64,000 nucleotides of DNA, taken from positions 27,344 through 91,343 of the forward strand of contig WLEB01000002.1 in NCBI GenBank assembly GCA_009704505.1, read 5' to 3'. The notes beneath the pieces are model-generated. The model was not told where the DNA came from and ran no database searches. It was given only the letters and a program-made list of their open reading frames with translations. Numbering within the stretch: position 1 is the stretch's first letter; every line of letters begins with the position of its first letter. The position numbers and the translations under genes were made by a program. This document shows, one piece after another, positions 40,924 to 50,588 of this stretch. The stretch comes from Actinomycetota bacterium (GTDB taxonomy: Bacteria; Actinomycetota; Actinomycetes; Nanopelagicales; Nanopelagicaceae).

Positions 40924-42291
40924 TTATCCGTGTGCGTGAAGTGGTTTGCCGGCAAGTGCCATATGGGCCTCGCCCATAGCTTCTGAAAGTGTTGGGTGTG
41001 CATGAATCAATGGTGCAACATCACTAGCACGCGCCTCCCAGTTATAAATTAATTCAGCCTCTGCGAGCAATTCACCAACACGCGCGCCGACCATATGAAT
41101 TCCCAAAACAGGACCATCTTTTTGAGCGACTAACTTTATGGAACCTGACGTGTTTAGAATTTGCGCTTTTCCATTTCCTGCTAAGTCATATGTCAGTTCA
41201 ACAACATCATGGCCACGATTTTTTGCCTCTGCTGTAGTCAGACCAACGGATGCAACTTCTGGATCCGAATACGTGACGCGAGGAATTCCGTCGTAATTAA
41301 TTGGACGAGGATTTAACCCTGCGATTTCCTCTGCGACTAAAATACCCTCTGCAAATCCAACGTGTGCTAGCTGTAAAGTTGGGATCAAGTCACCAACTGC
41401 CCAAATGCCTGGAATGTTTGTCCGGCACTTATCATCAACAAGCACATAGCCGCGATCCATTGTTATACCTTGTTCCTGGTATCCAATATTGTCTGAAACC
41501 GGTCCACGGCCAACGGCCACCATTAACAACTCTGCAGTTAATGACTTGCCGTCTTCTAGGGTAACTGTCACATCTTTTTTGTTCTTAACGGCCGATGCAA
41601 ACCTAACGCCTAATTCAAGATTAATTCCGCGCTTGCGAAACGCTCGTTCAAGCTGCTTGCTTGAAGATTCGTCTTCAAGTGCGATCAATCTTGGCAGGCC
41701 TTCAACAATTGTTACTTCACTGCCAAATGATTTCCAAACTGAGGCGAATTCCGAACCAATGACTCCGCCGCCAAGAACAATCACACTTTTTGGAACATAG
41801 TTGAGTTTAGTTCCGTGATCGGAGGTAATAATTTTCTCTCCATCAATTTCCAATCCGGGAAGAGTCTTTGCGTAAGACCCAGTGGCAAGGACAATGTTCT
41901 TGCCGGTGTACTTAACTCCAGCTACTTCGACTGTGTCTTTAGAAACCAATTTTCCGTGACCTTCAACGAAAACTATGCCCCGCGACTTAACCAGACCGGA
42001 GAGTCCTTTATATAGCTTGTTGATAACGCCATCTTTGTAAGCGTTGACTCCATCCATGTCCATTCCGTTGAGAGTTGACTTCACGCCAAACTTTGAGCCT
42101 TCACGAGCACCATCGGCAATCTCTGCCGAATGTAGAAGTGCCTTAGTAGGGATGCATCCTCGGTGTAAACATGTACCGCCGACTTTGTCTGATTCGATTA
42201 ATGCGACCGTTAGGCCAAGTTGTGCACCTCTTAGGGCCGCGGCGTAGCCGCCACTTCCACCACCAAGGATTACAAGATCGAATTGCGACAC
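40924..42291 (-). CDS. lpdA: Dihydrolipoyl dehydrogenase
   Basis: GGGSGGYAAALRGAQLGLTVALIESDKVGGTCLHRGCIPTKALL; HAHPTLSEAMGEA. Confidence 0.96.
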   Translation of the reverse strand: MSQFDLVILGGGSGGYAAALRGAQLGLTVALIESDKVGGTCLHRGCIPTKALLHSAEIADGAREGSKFGVKSTLNGMDMDGVNAYKDGVINKLYKGLSGLVKSRGIVFVEGHGKLVSKDTVEVAGVKYTGKNIVLATGSYAKTLPGLEIDGEKIITSDHGTKLNYVPKSVIVLGGGVIGSEFASVWKSFGSEVTIVEGLPRLIALEDESSSKQLERAFRKRGINLELGVRFASAVKNKKDVTVTLEDGKSLTAELLMVAVGRGPVSDNIGYQEQGITMDRGYVLVDDKCRTNIPGIWAVGDLIPTLQLAHVGFAEGILVAEEIAGLNPRPINYDGIPRVTYSDPEVASVGLTTAEAKNRGHDVVELTYDLAGNGKAQILNTSGSIKLVAQKDGPVLGIHMVGARVGELLAEAELIYNWEARASDVAPLIHAHPTLSEAMGEAHMALAGKPLHAHG

Positions 42292-42483
42292 CGACGACTC
42301 CTCTCACCAACCAAAAACTTCACGAACTCTTAACTCATTACAGATTCACTAGTTCGCCCAATGCCTCGAGCTTGTCTAGTTTTACTTGAATCTCTAGGGC
42401 CTATCTTGCCCCACATTGGGTCAAAGTTCACAATGCAAGCAAGGCCAACTGAGATTAATCACTAACTTCTTTTGATAGAAGGG

Positions 42484-43974
42484 CTAACCCTGTTCAGCCA
42501 AGGTCACAAGTGTGCGAAAAGCCACCCCGGTGCCACCAACAGGTGTATAGCCGTGGGCCTTTCCTTCGTTGTAGGCAGGACCAGCAATGTCTAGGTGCAG
42601 CCACGGTTGTTCTGGAGCTACGAACTCTTTGAGAAAGAGCCCCGCAACTAACATTCCACCCATCCGATCACCGATATTTGCTAAATCTGCAACTGGTGAA
42701 TCTAGTGATGCGCGAAGTTCTTCCGGTAATGGCATGGGCCAAAATTGCTCGCCACTAATAGCTGCACTATCTAAGAACGTATTACAAAACTCCTGGTTAT
42801 TTGTCATTACAGCACTCGTGCGTGTTCCTAGCGCAACTACTTGAGCACCCGTTAGCGTTGCAACATCTACAATTCCATCCAATTTATTCTTTGATGACTG
42901 AGCTTTAACTAATGCATCGGCTAGAACTAACCGACCTTCTGCATCGGGATTGAGAACCTCGACAGTCTTTCCACCAAAAATCGTAATGATGTCACTTGGT
43001 CGAACCGCAGTGTCACTTGGCATGTTTTCTGCCAATGGTGCCCACATTTCTATTGCAACAGGAAGCTTGAGTTTTGCAATCGCCAAGACTGCAGCGCAGA
43101 CAGCGGCAGCACCACTCATGTCAGACTTCATAGCCTCCATTCCTGACGCTGGTTTTAGAGCTAAGCCTCCTGTGTCAAAAGTGATTCCCTTTCCAATATA
43201 TGAATATCGCTTCGACGGTTTGGTCTTTGGAGTGTAAGAAATATGGAGAAGTCGCGGGGGATTGGCAGAACCCTGACCTACTCCAACAATTCCACCAAAG
43301 CCCTGAGCCTTGAGCGCCTTCTCATCCCAAATTTGAAGTTTTAGTCCTGATTTAGCACCGCCTGCAGACTTAACTTCCTCTGAAACCTTTTTACAGAATT
43401 TATCTGGAGTTAAGTAGCTAGGAGGCATATTAATTAAGTCACGCACTAGGCCCGCATACTGTGCAATTGTCTCTGCGCGAGAAACAGCTAATTTGCCTTG
43501 AGCATTGTTACCTAGCTTTGAAAAGATCGTTATGTTTTTTATGGGATCTTTATGATTACTCTTTGTAGATCCTTTAAATGCAGTGAAGTTGTATGCCCCT
43601 AGAGCAGCACCTTCAGCAACAGCGGCAATCTCGTTGGTCTTTCTAGCAGGAAGTGAAAATGTGGCAGATGTGTTTCCATGTAATTCACGTGAAGCACTTC
43701 CGGCTGCTCGTCTTAAAGTCTCATGAGAATATGTGGCCGACTTTGCGCCAAGACCAGTAAAAACCATTAACCTCACAAGTGATCCTGGAATCTTGATAAC
43801 TTCGTCAGCTTTTCCGGTTGCCCCCATGTCGGCTAACTGAGTGATGAGTTTTTTTGTATCTACCACCATGTCGCCAGACTCAATGGCCAGTCCACCCTTT
43901 GAATTAGTCGACGCTAATCCCAGTACTAAGACTTCGTCTTTGACCACGCCATCAGAGATTTTTATTCTGCTCAT
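42484..43974 (-). CDS. pepA: Leucyl aminopeptidase
   Basis: GKGITFDTGGLALKPASGMEAMKSDMSGAA, NPDAEGRLVLADAL; start MSRIKISD at 43974 (TAGGCT-7nt-ATG). Confidence 0.95.
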   Translation of the reverse strand: MSRIKISDGVVKDEVLVLGLASTNSKGGLAIESGDMVVDTKKLITQLADMGATGKADEVIKIPGSLVRLMVFTGLGAKSATYSHETLRRAAGSASRELHGNTSATFSLPARKTNEIAAVAEGAALGAYNFTAFKGSTKSNHKDPIKNITIFSKLGNNAQGKLAVSRAETIAQYAGLVRDLINMPPSYLTPDKFCKKVSEEVKSAGGAKSGLKLQIWDEKALKAQGFGGIVGVGQGSANPPRLLHISYTPKTKPSKRYSYIGKGITFDTGGLALKPASGMEAMKSDMSGAAAVCAAVLAIAKLKLPVAIEMWAPLAENMPSDTAVRPSDIITIFGGKTVEVLNPDAEGRLVLADALVKAQSSKNKLDGIVDVATLTGAQVVALGTRTSAVMTNNQEFCNTFLDSAAISGEQFWPMPLPEELRASLDSPVADLANIGDRMGGMLVAGLFLKEFVAPEQPWLHLDIAGPAYNEGKAHGYTPVGGTGVAFRTLVTLAEQG

Positions 43975-44012
43975 ATCGGTAAGCCTAATAGAACTCTTGG
44001 TAGGTTTGCACA

Positions 44013-45101
44013 ATGAACACTTCACCACTTAACGATAAACATCTAGCCCTTAAGGCCAAGATGGCAGATTTTGGTGGCTGGATGATGCCAATTGAATATC
44101 CTGGATTTGGAGTTCTGGCAGAACATGCTGCTGTCCGTGAAGCAGTAGGAATATTTGATGTTTCTCATCTTGGCAAAGCCTCCGTTGTGGGACCCAGAGC
44201 TTTGGATTTTTTAAACTCGATTCTTACAAATGATCTTCGCAAGATCGAAGATGGATCGGCTCAGTACACGCTTATGTGTGATGAAAATGGTGGGGTTGTG
44301 GATGATTTGATTGCATATCGAATCAACGAGAGTGATTTCTTTTTAATTCCAAATGCTTCAAATACAACAGAGGTTGTCAGAGTTCTTCAAGAAAATGCCC
44401 CTAAGGAAGTCACGGTAAAGAATTTACACAAAGAGTTTGCCGTGATCGCACTCCAAGGACCATTAGCTCCGAAGGTGCTGGAAAAACTTGGGACTAAATC
44501 GGACATGCAGTACATGTCTTTCTCAAAGGCAAAAATCGCAGAAGCGGATGTAATTGTCTGCAGGACTGGTTACACGGGAGAGTTGGGTTTTGAGATTGTG
44601 CCCAACGTTGACGATGCCAGCCTAGTTTGGGATTGCTTGGTTGATGCAATGAAGGAGTTTGATGGTGTCATATGTGGTCTTGGCGCAAGAGACACTCTTA
44701 GAACAGAGATGGGATACCCACTGCACGGACACGAGCTCTCACTTGAGATTTCTCCACTAGAAGCCAATGCATCGTGGGCGGTAGGTTGGAGCAAAAATGG
44801 ATTCATGGGATCCAAGTTTCTACACAGTCAAAAGGATTCTGGCCCGCACTTTAAAAGTGTGGCACTGAAATCTCTAGATAGGAATATTCCACGCGCAGGT
44901 ATGTCTGTTAAAAACATGGAGGGACAGTTAATTGGGGAAGTTACCAGTGGAACTTTCTCACCATCCTTGAAACACGGTATTGCTTTGGCTCGCGTAAAAA
45001 ACGAGATAAGAACCGGGGATAAATTAGTGATAGATATTCGCGGCAGAGAGGGTCATGTTGAAGTAGTAAAACTTCCTTTTGTTACTTCAAATGTTCGTTG
45101 A
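44013..45101 (+). CDS. gcvT: Glycine cleavage system aminomethyltransferase
   Basis: MADFGGWMMPIEYPGFGVLAEHAAVREAVGIFDVSHLGK; RTGYTGELGFEI; GARDTLRTEMGYPLHGHEL. Confidence 0.96.
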   Translation: MNTSPLNDKHLALKAKMADFGGWMMPIEYPGFGVLAEHAAVREAVGIFDVSHLGKASVVGPRALDFLNSILTNDLRKIEDGSAQYTLMCDENGGVVDDLIAYRINESDFFLIPNASNTTEVVRVLQENAPKEVTVKNLHKEFAVIALQGPLAPKVLEKLGTKSDMQYMSFSKAKIAEADVIVCRTGYTGELGFEIVPNVDDASLVWDCLVDAMKEFDGVICGLGARDTLRTEMGYPLHGHELSLEISPLEANASWAVGWSKNGFMGSKFLHSQKDSGPHFKSVALKSLDRNIPRAGMSVKNMEGQLIGEVTSGTFSPSLKHGIALARVKNEIRTGDKLVIDIRGREGHVEVVKLPFVTSNVR

Positions 45102-45127
45102 GATTGATCTCGTTTTTGCGATGACTT

Positions 45128-45667
45128 CTATTTGATTTTTTCGCCGATTTTCACCGTTGGGTGAGGTGCACGCAGCTTTCTCATCTGCGTTGAACGCAGC
45201 CAGGCATACATACCTAATCCCTTGGTAGGTGCATCAGGGAACTTTTCAGCAACGATTTTGCGAATACGTCGTGAAAGAAAGAAACCATCGATTACTGCAA
45301 AGAGTAGAACTCCATACATGAGGGCTATCGCAGAAATTTGAACTGCGGCTACAGGAATGAGAGTTAAAATGAGTACAAGAAAAATTATTGGTAAAAAGTA
45401 TTCGCCTGTAGATCGTCTGGAATCAACGTAATTTCGAACAAATCGACGAGCCGGTCCACGATCGCGAATAGGTAAAGCAGAGTCTTCGCCTCGCAAATAT
45501 GCCGCGCGTTGGGCCAGGCGATTTTGTTTGGCTAGAGCTTTTGCTGCTTTCTTTTGTTCCTTGCCGACAATCGGCGACAGTGAAGATTGCTTTCTTTTGG
45601 ACTCTGATTCCTTGCGCTTTGGAGTCGCGCGTCCTTTACCAGTTCCATCTACTCCTTGAGGTGTCAT
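45128..45667 (-). CDS. DUF3043-like membrane protein
   Basis: GKGRATPKRKESE...RGPARRFVRNYVDSRRSTGEYFLP followed by two TM; typical actinobacterial DUF3043. Confidence 0.85.
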   Translation of the reverse strand: MTPQGVDGTGKGRATPKRKESESKRKQSSLSPIVGKEQKKAAKALAKQNRLAQRAAYLRGEDSALPIRDRGPARRFVRNYVDSRRSTGEYFLPIIFLVLILTLIPVAAVQISAIALMYGVLLFAVIDGFFLSRRIRKIVAEKFPDAPTKGLGMYAWLRSTQMRKLRAPHPTVKIGEKIK

Positions 45668-45779
45668 GGGGAAATTGTAGAGGGCTCTTAACCCAAGTTT
45701 GACTCGCTAGAGGGGGGTACGGGGAGTAGTATTGGGATATCAACATTTGGCACAGGGATCTTTAGCTTGGGAGAGAATA

Positions 45780-46127
45780 ATGACAACTGAAACAACCACT
45801 ACTACAGGTATTTTGTTAACTGATGTTGCCGCAGCCAAGGTATCGGCTCTACTTGCTCAAGAAGGTCGCGATGATTTGAACCTTCGAGTAGCAGTTCAGC
45901 CAGGTGGCTGTTCTGGGTTGAAGTACCAGTTGTATTTTGATGACCGAAACATGGATGGAGACATCGTCCGCGAGTTTGGTGCAGTTAAAGTCATCACAGA
46001 CAAGATGAGTGATCCTTATCTTTCAGGTGCCACAATCGATTTTGTAGACACAATCGAAAAGCAGGGTTTTACGATCGATAATCCGAATGCAGCTGGGTCA
46101 TGCGCATGCGGCGATTCTTTTAACTAA
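45780..46127 (+). CDS. erpA: Iron-sulfur cluster insertion protein (HesB/IscA family)
   Basis: LRVAVQPGGCSGLKYQLYFDD...SCACGDSF; ATG at 45780 preceded by GGGAGAG SD. Confidence 0.93.
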   Translation: MTTETTTTTGILLTDVAAAKVSALLAQEGRDDLNLRVAVQPGGCSGLKYQLYFDDRNMDGDIVREFGAVKVITDKMSDPYLSGATIDFVDTIEKQGFTIDNPNAAGSCACGDSFN

Positions 46128-46155
46128 AAAAACCTAATACACATAAGATCCCAAC

Positions 46156-47130
46156 ATGAAAATTGGTGTTGCGGGCTCTGTTGGTATTGACCATCTGATG
46201 GTTTTTTCAGGCAAGTTCACCGACTCACTGGTTGAAGGTTCTTTAGAGAAAGTCTCTCTTTCCTTTCTTGTCGACAGCATGGATGTTCGACGTGGGGGAT
46301 GCGCGGCAAACATTGCTTTTGGAATGGGAGTCTTAGGCCTTAATCCCATACTCATCGCAGCAGTTGGAAAAGATTGGGCAGATTACGATTCTTGGCTATC
46401 TCGTCATGGCGTGGATACATCGCAGGTACTAATCTCAACGACACTTCATACCGCCCATTTTGTTGTAACAACGGATCAGAGTTTGAACCAGATTGCATCG
46501 TTTTTTCCTGGTGCGATGAGTGAGGCAAGAAACATAGAACTGCCTCCCATTATGGACAGTGTTGGACGATTAGACATGATGGTCATTTCACCTGATGATC
46601 CAGCGGCGATGCTTAACCACTCAGATGTTTGTCGCCAGCTATCGATTCCATTTGCAGCCGATCCATCACAGCAGATGGCTCGAATGACTGGGGAAGAGAT
46701 CAAGGCGCTAATTGAAGGAGCCACATACCTGTTTCTTAATGAATACGAATTGGCGCTTGCGATACAAAAAACCGGGTGGAGTGACCGAGAGATTCTTGAG
46801 AAAGTGAAGTATCGAATTGTCACACTGGGCTCTAAGGGAGCAAAAGTGGAGAGCACAGATGGTGAATTAGTCCATGTTGGTTGCCCTACCGAAAAATCAA
46901 AGAAGGATCCAACAGGAGTTGGAGACTCTTTCCGATCTGGATTCATTGCTGGACTATCGTGGGGAGTTTCCCATGAACGTTGCGCGCAGTTAGGGGCGAT
47001 GATCGCTACCTATGTCATTGAAACATTGGGTACTCAGGAATATCGATTTACAAAGCCAGAATTTGTGGAGAGATTTGCTGAGGCCTATGGCCAAGAGGCT
47101 GCCAATGAAATTGCCCTGCACCTTAAATAA
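46156..47130 (+). CDS. PfkB-family carbohydrate/adenosine kinase
   Basis: VRRGGCAANIAFGMGVLGLNPILIAAVGKDW; KKDPTGVGDSFRSGFIAGL. Confidence 0.9.
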   Translation: MKIGVAGSVGIDHLMVFSGKFTDSLVEGSLEKVSLSFLVDSMDVRRGGCAANIAFGMGVLGLNPILIAAVGKDWADYDSWLSRHGVDTSQVLISTTLHTAHFVVTTDQSLNQIASFFPGAMSEARNIELPPIMDSVGRLDMMVISPDDPAAMLNHSDVCRQLSIPFAADPSQQMARMTGEEIKALIEGATYLFLNEYELALAIQKTGWSDREILEKVKYRIVTLGSKGAKVESTDGELVHVGCPTEKSKKDPTGVGDSFRSGFIAGLSWGVSHERCAQLGAMIATYVIETLGTQEYRFTKPEFVERFAEAYGQEAANEIALHLK

Positions 47131-47233
47131 GGCCACCATCCTTAATAAACCCTGCTAGGTGTGAGGAGTGCCACCACTTACTGGATAGGGGCTCGTGCAA
47201 CGCTTACGGCAAATACAAACTATCCTTAGCCCT

Positions 47234-47986
47234 ATGCGATTTGGCCCTTTCACTTCACGCCTTAAAGGGCTTTTCTTAGTAGCTCCAATCATGTTCCTAA
47301 CTGGTTGCTCACAAGTTTCTGGACTTGGTTTTGAAGAGGGCGTGACAAGTGTCAATGATCAGTCGCTGTCTTTGTGGCAGGGAGCATGGATTGCCGGCGG
47401 AGTTGTAGGAGTAATTACTCTTATTTTGATTTTATGGCCAGCAGTATTTCACCGTGGAAAAAAAGATGGGCCTGAGTTTCCTAAACAAACCCAGTACAAC
47501 ATTCCCGTTGAACTTGCTTACACAATCATTCCCTTTATCATCGTTGCAGTTCTATTTTTCTATACGGTGCAAAAGCAAAATGTGATTACAGAAAAAACTG
47601 ACACTTATGCACACGAAATTATCGTCGAAGGTTTTCAATGGTCATGGCAATTTTCATATCCTGAAGCGGGACCAGAGGCGGTCGTAACTGGAACACCTGG
47701 GCAACCTCCAACTTTGGTGGTCCCGGTGGGTCAGCGCGTGAGATATACCCTGACTGCAAATGATGTTGTCCATGGATTTTGGGTTCCGGCCTTTATGATG
47801 CAAATGCAGAATTTACCTGGAGTCACAAACCGTATGGAATTTACTGCAAATAAGATTGGTGAGTACCCAGGCCGTTGCAATATCTTGTGCGGTCGCAATC
47901 ACTCGCTTATGTTGTTTAAAGTCAAAGTTGTAACTCTGGATGAGTACAAAGCTTATCTAGAAACAATTAAGGGGAGCCAAGCATGA
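47234..47986 (+). CDS. ctaC: Cytochrome c oxidase subunit II
   Basis: Lipoprotein-like [39 protein letters not shown] Cu(A) motif; start 47234 supported by TATCCT 7 nt upstream. Confidence 0.94.
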   Translation: MRFGPFTSRLKGLFLVAPIMFLTGCSQVSGLGFEEGVTSVNDQSLSLWQGAWIAGGVVGVITLILILWPAVFHRGKKDGPEFPKQTQYNIPVELAYTIIPFIIVAVLFFYTVQKQNVITEKTDTYAHEIIVEGFQWSWQFSYPEAGPEAVVTGTPGQPPTLVVPVGQRVRYTLTANDVVHGFWVPAFMMQMQNLPGVTNRMEFTANKIGEYPGRCNILCGRNHSLMLFKVKVVTLDEYKAYLETIKGSQA

Positions 47987-49635
47987 CAACCTATGCCGAA
48001 CGTCCGACCCTCACCCAGGCGCCATCCTTAAACTCTCCGAAAGGCAAGAGTTTTGTAAAGTGGATAACATCAACTGATCACAAGACCATTGGTTATCTCT
48101 ATCTCTTTACTTCTTTTGCGTGGTTTTTGATTGGCGGAATATTAGCTCTGGCGCTGAGAGCCGAACTTGCTCGCCCTGGAATGCAGTTTTTAAGTAACGA
48201 GCAGTACAACCAAATTTTCACAATGCACGGGACCATCATGCTCTTGATGTTTGCTACGCCGCTTTTTGTTGGCTTTGCAAATGTGATCATGCCCTTGCAA
48301 ATTGGAGCCGCCGACGTAGCATTTCCTCGCCTTAATATGCTTTCGTATTGGTTGTATTTGTTTGGCTCATTGATGGCCTTTGGTGGGTTCCTTTCACCTG
48401 GGGGAGCAGCCTCTTTTGGTTGGACCGTGTACGCACCTCTTTCTAATGCAACGTATTCACCGGGGATCGGTTCAGATCTTTGGCTTATAGGTCTTGCAAT
48501 TAGTGGTGTTGGAACAATTCTCGGAGGCGTTAACTTCATTACAACGATTTTCACAATGCGCGCTCCTGGAATGACAATGTTTAGAATGTCCATCTTTTCT
48601 TGGAACGTTTTGCTTACTGCAATTCTTGTTCTACTTGCCTTCCCACCTTTAGCGGCGGCATTGCTTGGCTTAGAAGCAGATCGACTATACGGAACCAATC
48701 TGTTTAATCCAGAAAATGGTGGAGTGATGTTGTTCCAGCATCTTTTCTGGTTCTTCGGACACCCTGAGGTTTATATCTTGGCACTTCCATTCTTTGGAAT
48801 TGTGACGGAGATTTTGCCAGTATTTAGCCGTAAACCAATTTTTGGTTATAAAGGCTTAATCGCTGCAACCATTGCAATTGCAGCTCTATCGGTCTCTGTC
48901 TGGGCTCACCACATGTTTGCATCAGGACAAGTTCTTCTTCCATTCTTCTCATTTATGACATTTTTGATCGGTGTTCCAACAGGAGTTAAGTTCTTTAACT
49001 GGATCGGAACAATGTGGCGAGGTCACGTAACTTTTGAAACTCCAATGTTGTGGGTCATGGGCTTTTTAGTCACATTCTTGTTTGGTGGAATTACAGGAAT
49101 TATCTTGGCTTCTCCGCCTCTAGATTTTGCAGTCTCTGCAAGTTACTTCGTCGTGGCTCACTTCCACTATGTTCTCTTTGGAACGGTTGTATTTGCAATG
49201 TTTGCCGGTTTCTATTTCTGGTGGCCTAAATTTACTGGTCGTATGCTCAATGAAACTCTTGGAAAGATTCACTTCTGGACATTATTCATTGGCTTCCACT
49301 TAACCTTCCTTATTCAGCACTGGTTAGGAATCAAAGGATTCCCGCGACGCTATGCTGATTACTTAGCAACAGATGGTTTTACGTTTATGAACACTGTTTC
49401 AACAATCGGCTCCTTCCTTTTGGCGCTTTCGATGATTCCTTTTGCAATCAACATTTGGATTACCCAGAAGGCTCCACTTGTTGAGGTAGATGATCCATGG
49501 GGCTACGGTTCATCACTTGAGTGGGCCACATCATGTCCACCACCACGTCACAACTTCTTAACGATGCCTCGAATTTCAAGTGAGCGACCAGCCTTTGACC
49601 TTCACCATCCGCATATAAAGACAGAAGGGCATTAA
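47983..49635 (+). CDS. ctaD: Cytochrome c oxidase subunit I
   Basis: [64 protein letters not shown]. Confidence 0.98.
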   Translation: MTTYAERPTLTQAPSLNSPKGKSFVKWITSTDHKTIGYLYLFTSFAWFLIGGILALALRAELARPGMQFLSNEQYNQIFTMHGTIMLLMFATPLFVGFANVIMPLQIGAADVAFPRLNMLSYWLYLFGSLMAFGGFLSPGGAASFGWTVYAPLSNATYSPGIGSDLWLIGLAISGVGTILGGVNFITTIFTMRAPGMTMFRMSIFSWNVLLTAILVLLAFPPLAAALLGLEADRLYGTNLFNPENGGVMLFQHLFWFFGHPEVYILALPFFGIVTEILPVFSRKPIFGYKGLIAATIAIAALSVSVWAHHMFASGQVLLPFFSFMTFLIGVPTGVKFFNWIGTMWRGHVTFETPMLWVMGFLVTFLFGGITGIILASPPLDFAVSASYFVVAHFHYVLFGTVVFAMFAGFYFWWPKFTGRMLNETLGKIHFWTLFIGFHLTFLIQHWLGIKGFPRRYADYLATDGFTFMNTVSTIGSFLLALSMIPFAINIWITQKAPLVEVDDPWGYGSSLEWATSCPPPRHNFLTMPRISSERPAFDLHHPHIKTEGH

Positions 49636-49641
49636 TCAATC

Positions 49642-50040
49642 ATGAAGGCATCATGGAAACTCTTCGGTGGACTTAGTGTTTTCTACTTCTTACTAACTGT
49701 CGTCTATTGGTATGTCGGGGGCGAAGAAGTTGGAATAGCCGGGCTACTACTGTCCGGATGTTTAGCTGGCATGGTTGGTTTTTATGTGTGGTTTACACAA
49801 AAAAGAATTGGTGTAACTCTTCCTGAAGATAATTTAACTGCAGAGATTTCAGATGGCGCGGGCGAACTTGGTTTTTATAGCCCTCATTCATGGTGGCCTC
49901 TTCCGGTGGCACTTGCAGCCTGCACGATGGGTCTTGGTCTAATTATTGGATGGTGGCTAACTCTTATTGGTCTAGGTGCATTGGTAATCTCCGTTATTGG
50001 AATGGTTACCGAGTACGAGAAGCCACTAACTTCTAGTTAA
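49642..50040 (+). CDS. ctaF: Cytochrome c oxidase subunit IV (actinobacterial CtaF)
   Basis: Four TM, GELGFYSPHSWWPLPVALAA motif; directly downstream of ctaD. Confidence 0.9.
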   Translation: MKASWKLFGGLSVFYFLLTVVYWYVGGEEVGIAGLLLSGCLAGMVGFYVWFTQKRIGVTLPEDNLTAEISDGAGELGFYSPHSWWPLPVALAACTMGLGLIIGWWLTLIGLGALVISVIGMVTEYEKPLTSS

Positions 50041-50114
50041 AACCTGCAGTTTTAAGGTTTTCCTTGATCTCTCCTATAGCAGCGTTTATAAGTAACGATT
50101 GAGGTATCACAGAT

Positions 50115-50588
50115 ATGAGTCAGATTAGAGCGCAGATTCTTCCTTCAGAAATACCCAATACAGCAGCGGCCAGAATCACAATCGATGCTCCAGCTGAAAA
50201 GATTTTTGATTTACTAGCAAATCCAAGAGATCATCATTTATTTGATGGTTCGGGCACCGTAAAAAAGGCTATTTCAGCGCCAGATCGATTGTTTCTTGGA
50301 GCAACATTTTCAATGTCGATGAAGATTAAGTTGCCTTATCGAATCAAAAATACAGTTGTTGCTTTCGAAAATGACAAGAAGATTTCGTGGTGTCATTTAA
50401 TGAAGTGGACATGGACATATGAGCTACAAGATTTGGGCAATGGTTCAACGCAAGTCACTGAATCATTCGATGCCAGCCAAATAGCCCCATTTGCCCGATG
50501 GTGGCTCAAAAAGTCAGGGGCGATGGCTCACAATCCAAAGTGGATGGCGAAGTCACTTGTTGCTCTAAAGGCAATCTGCGAGCGTTAG
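50115..50588 (+). CDS. SRPBCC-family protein
   Basis: ARITIDAPAEKIFDLLANPRDHHLFDGSGTV; START/Bet v1-like. Confidence 0.82.
   Translation: MSQIRAQILPSEIPNTAAARITIDAPAEKIFDLLANPRDHHLFDGSGTVKKAISAPDRLFLGATFSMSMKIKLPYRIKNTVVAFENDKKISWCHLMKWTWTYELQDLGNGSTQVTESFDASQIAPFARWWLKKSGAMAHNPKWMAKSLVALKAICER

Noticed and set aside
45100-45117. GAGATTGATCTCG-TTTTT after gcvT as an intrinsic terminator
   Set aside because: Only a 4-bp stem can form with a realistic loop; too weak to claim.
46476-46946. 156-aa minus-strand ORF inside the PfkB kinase
   Set aside because: Antisense shadow ORF with no family resemblance.
48099-48698. 199-aa minus-strand ORF inside ctaD
   Set aside because: Antisense to an unambiguous ctaD; shadow ORF.
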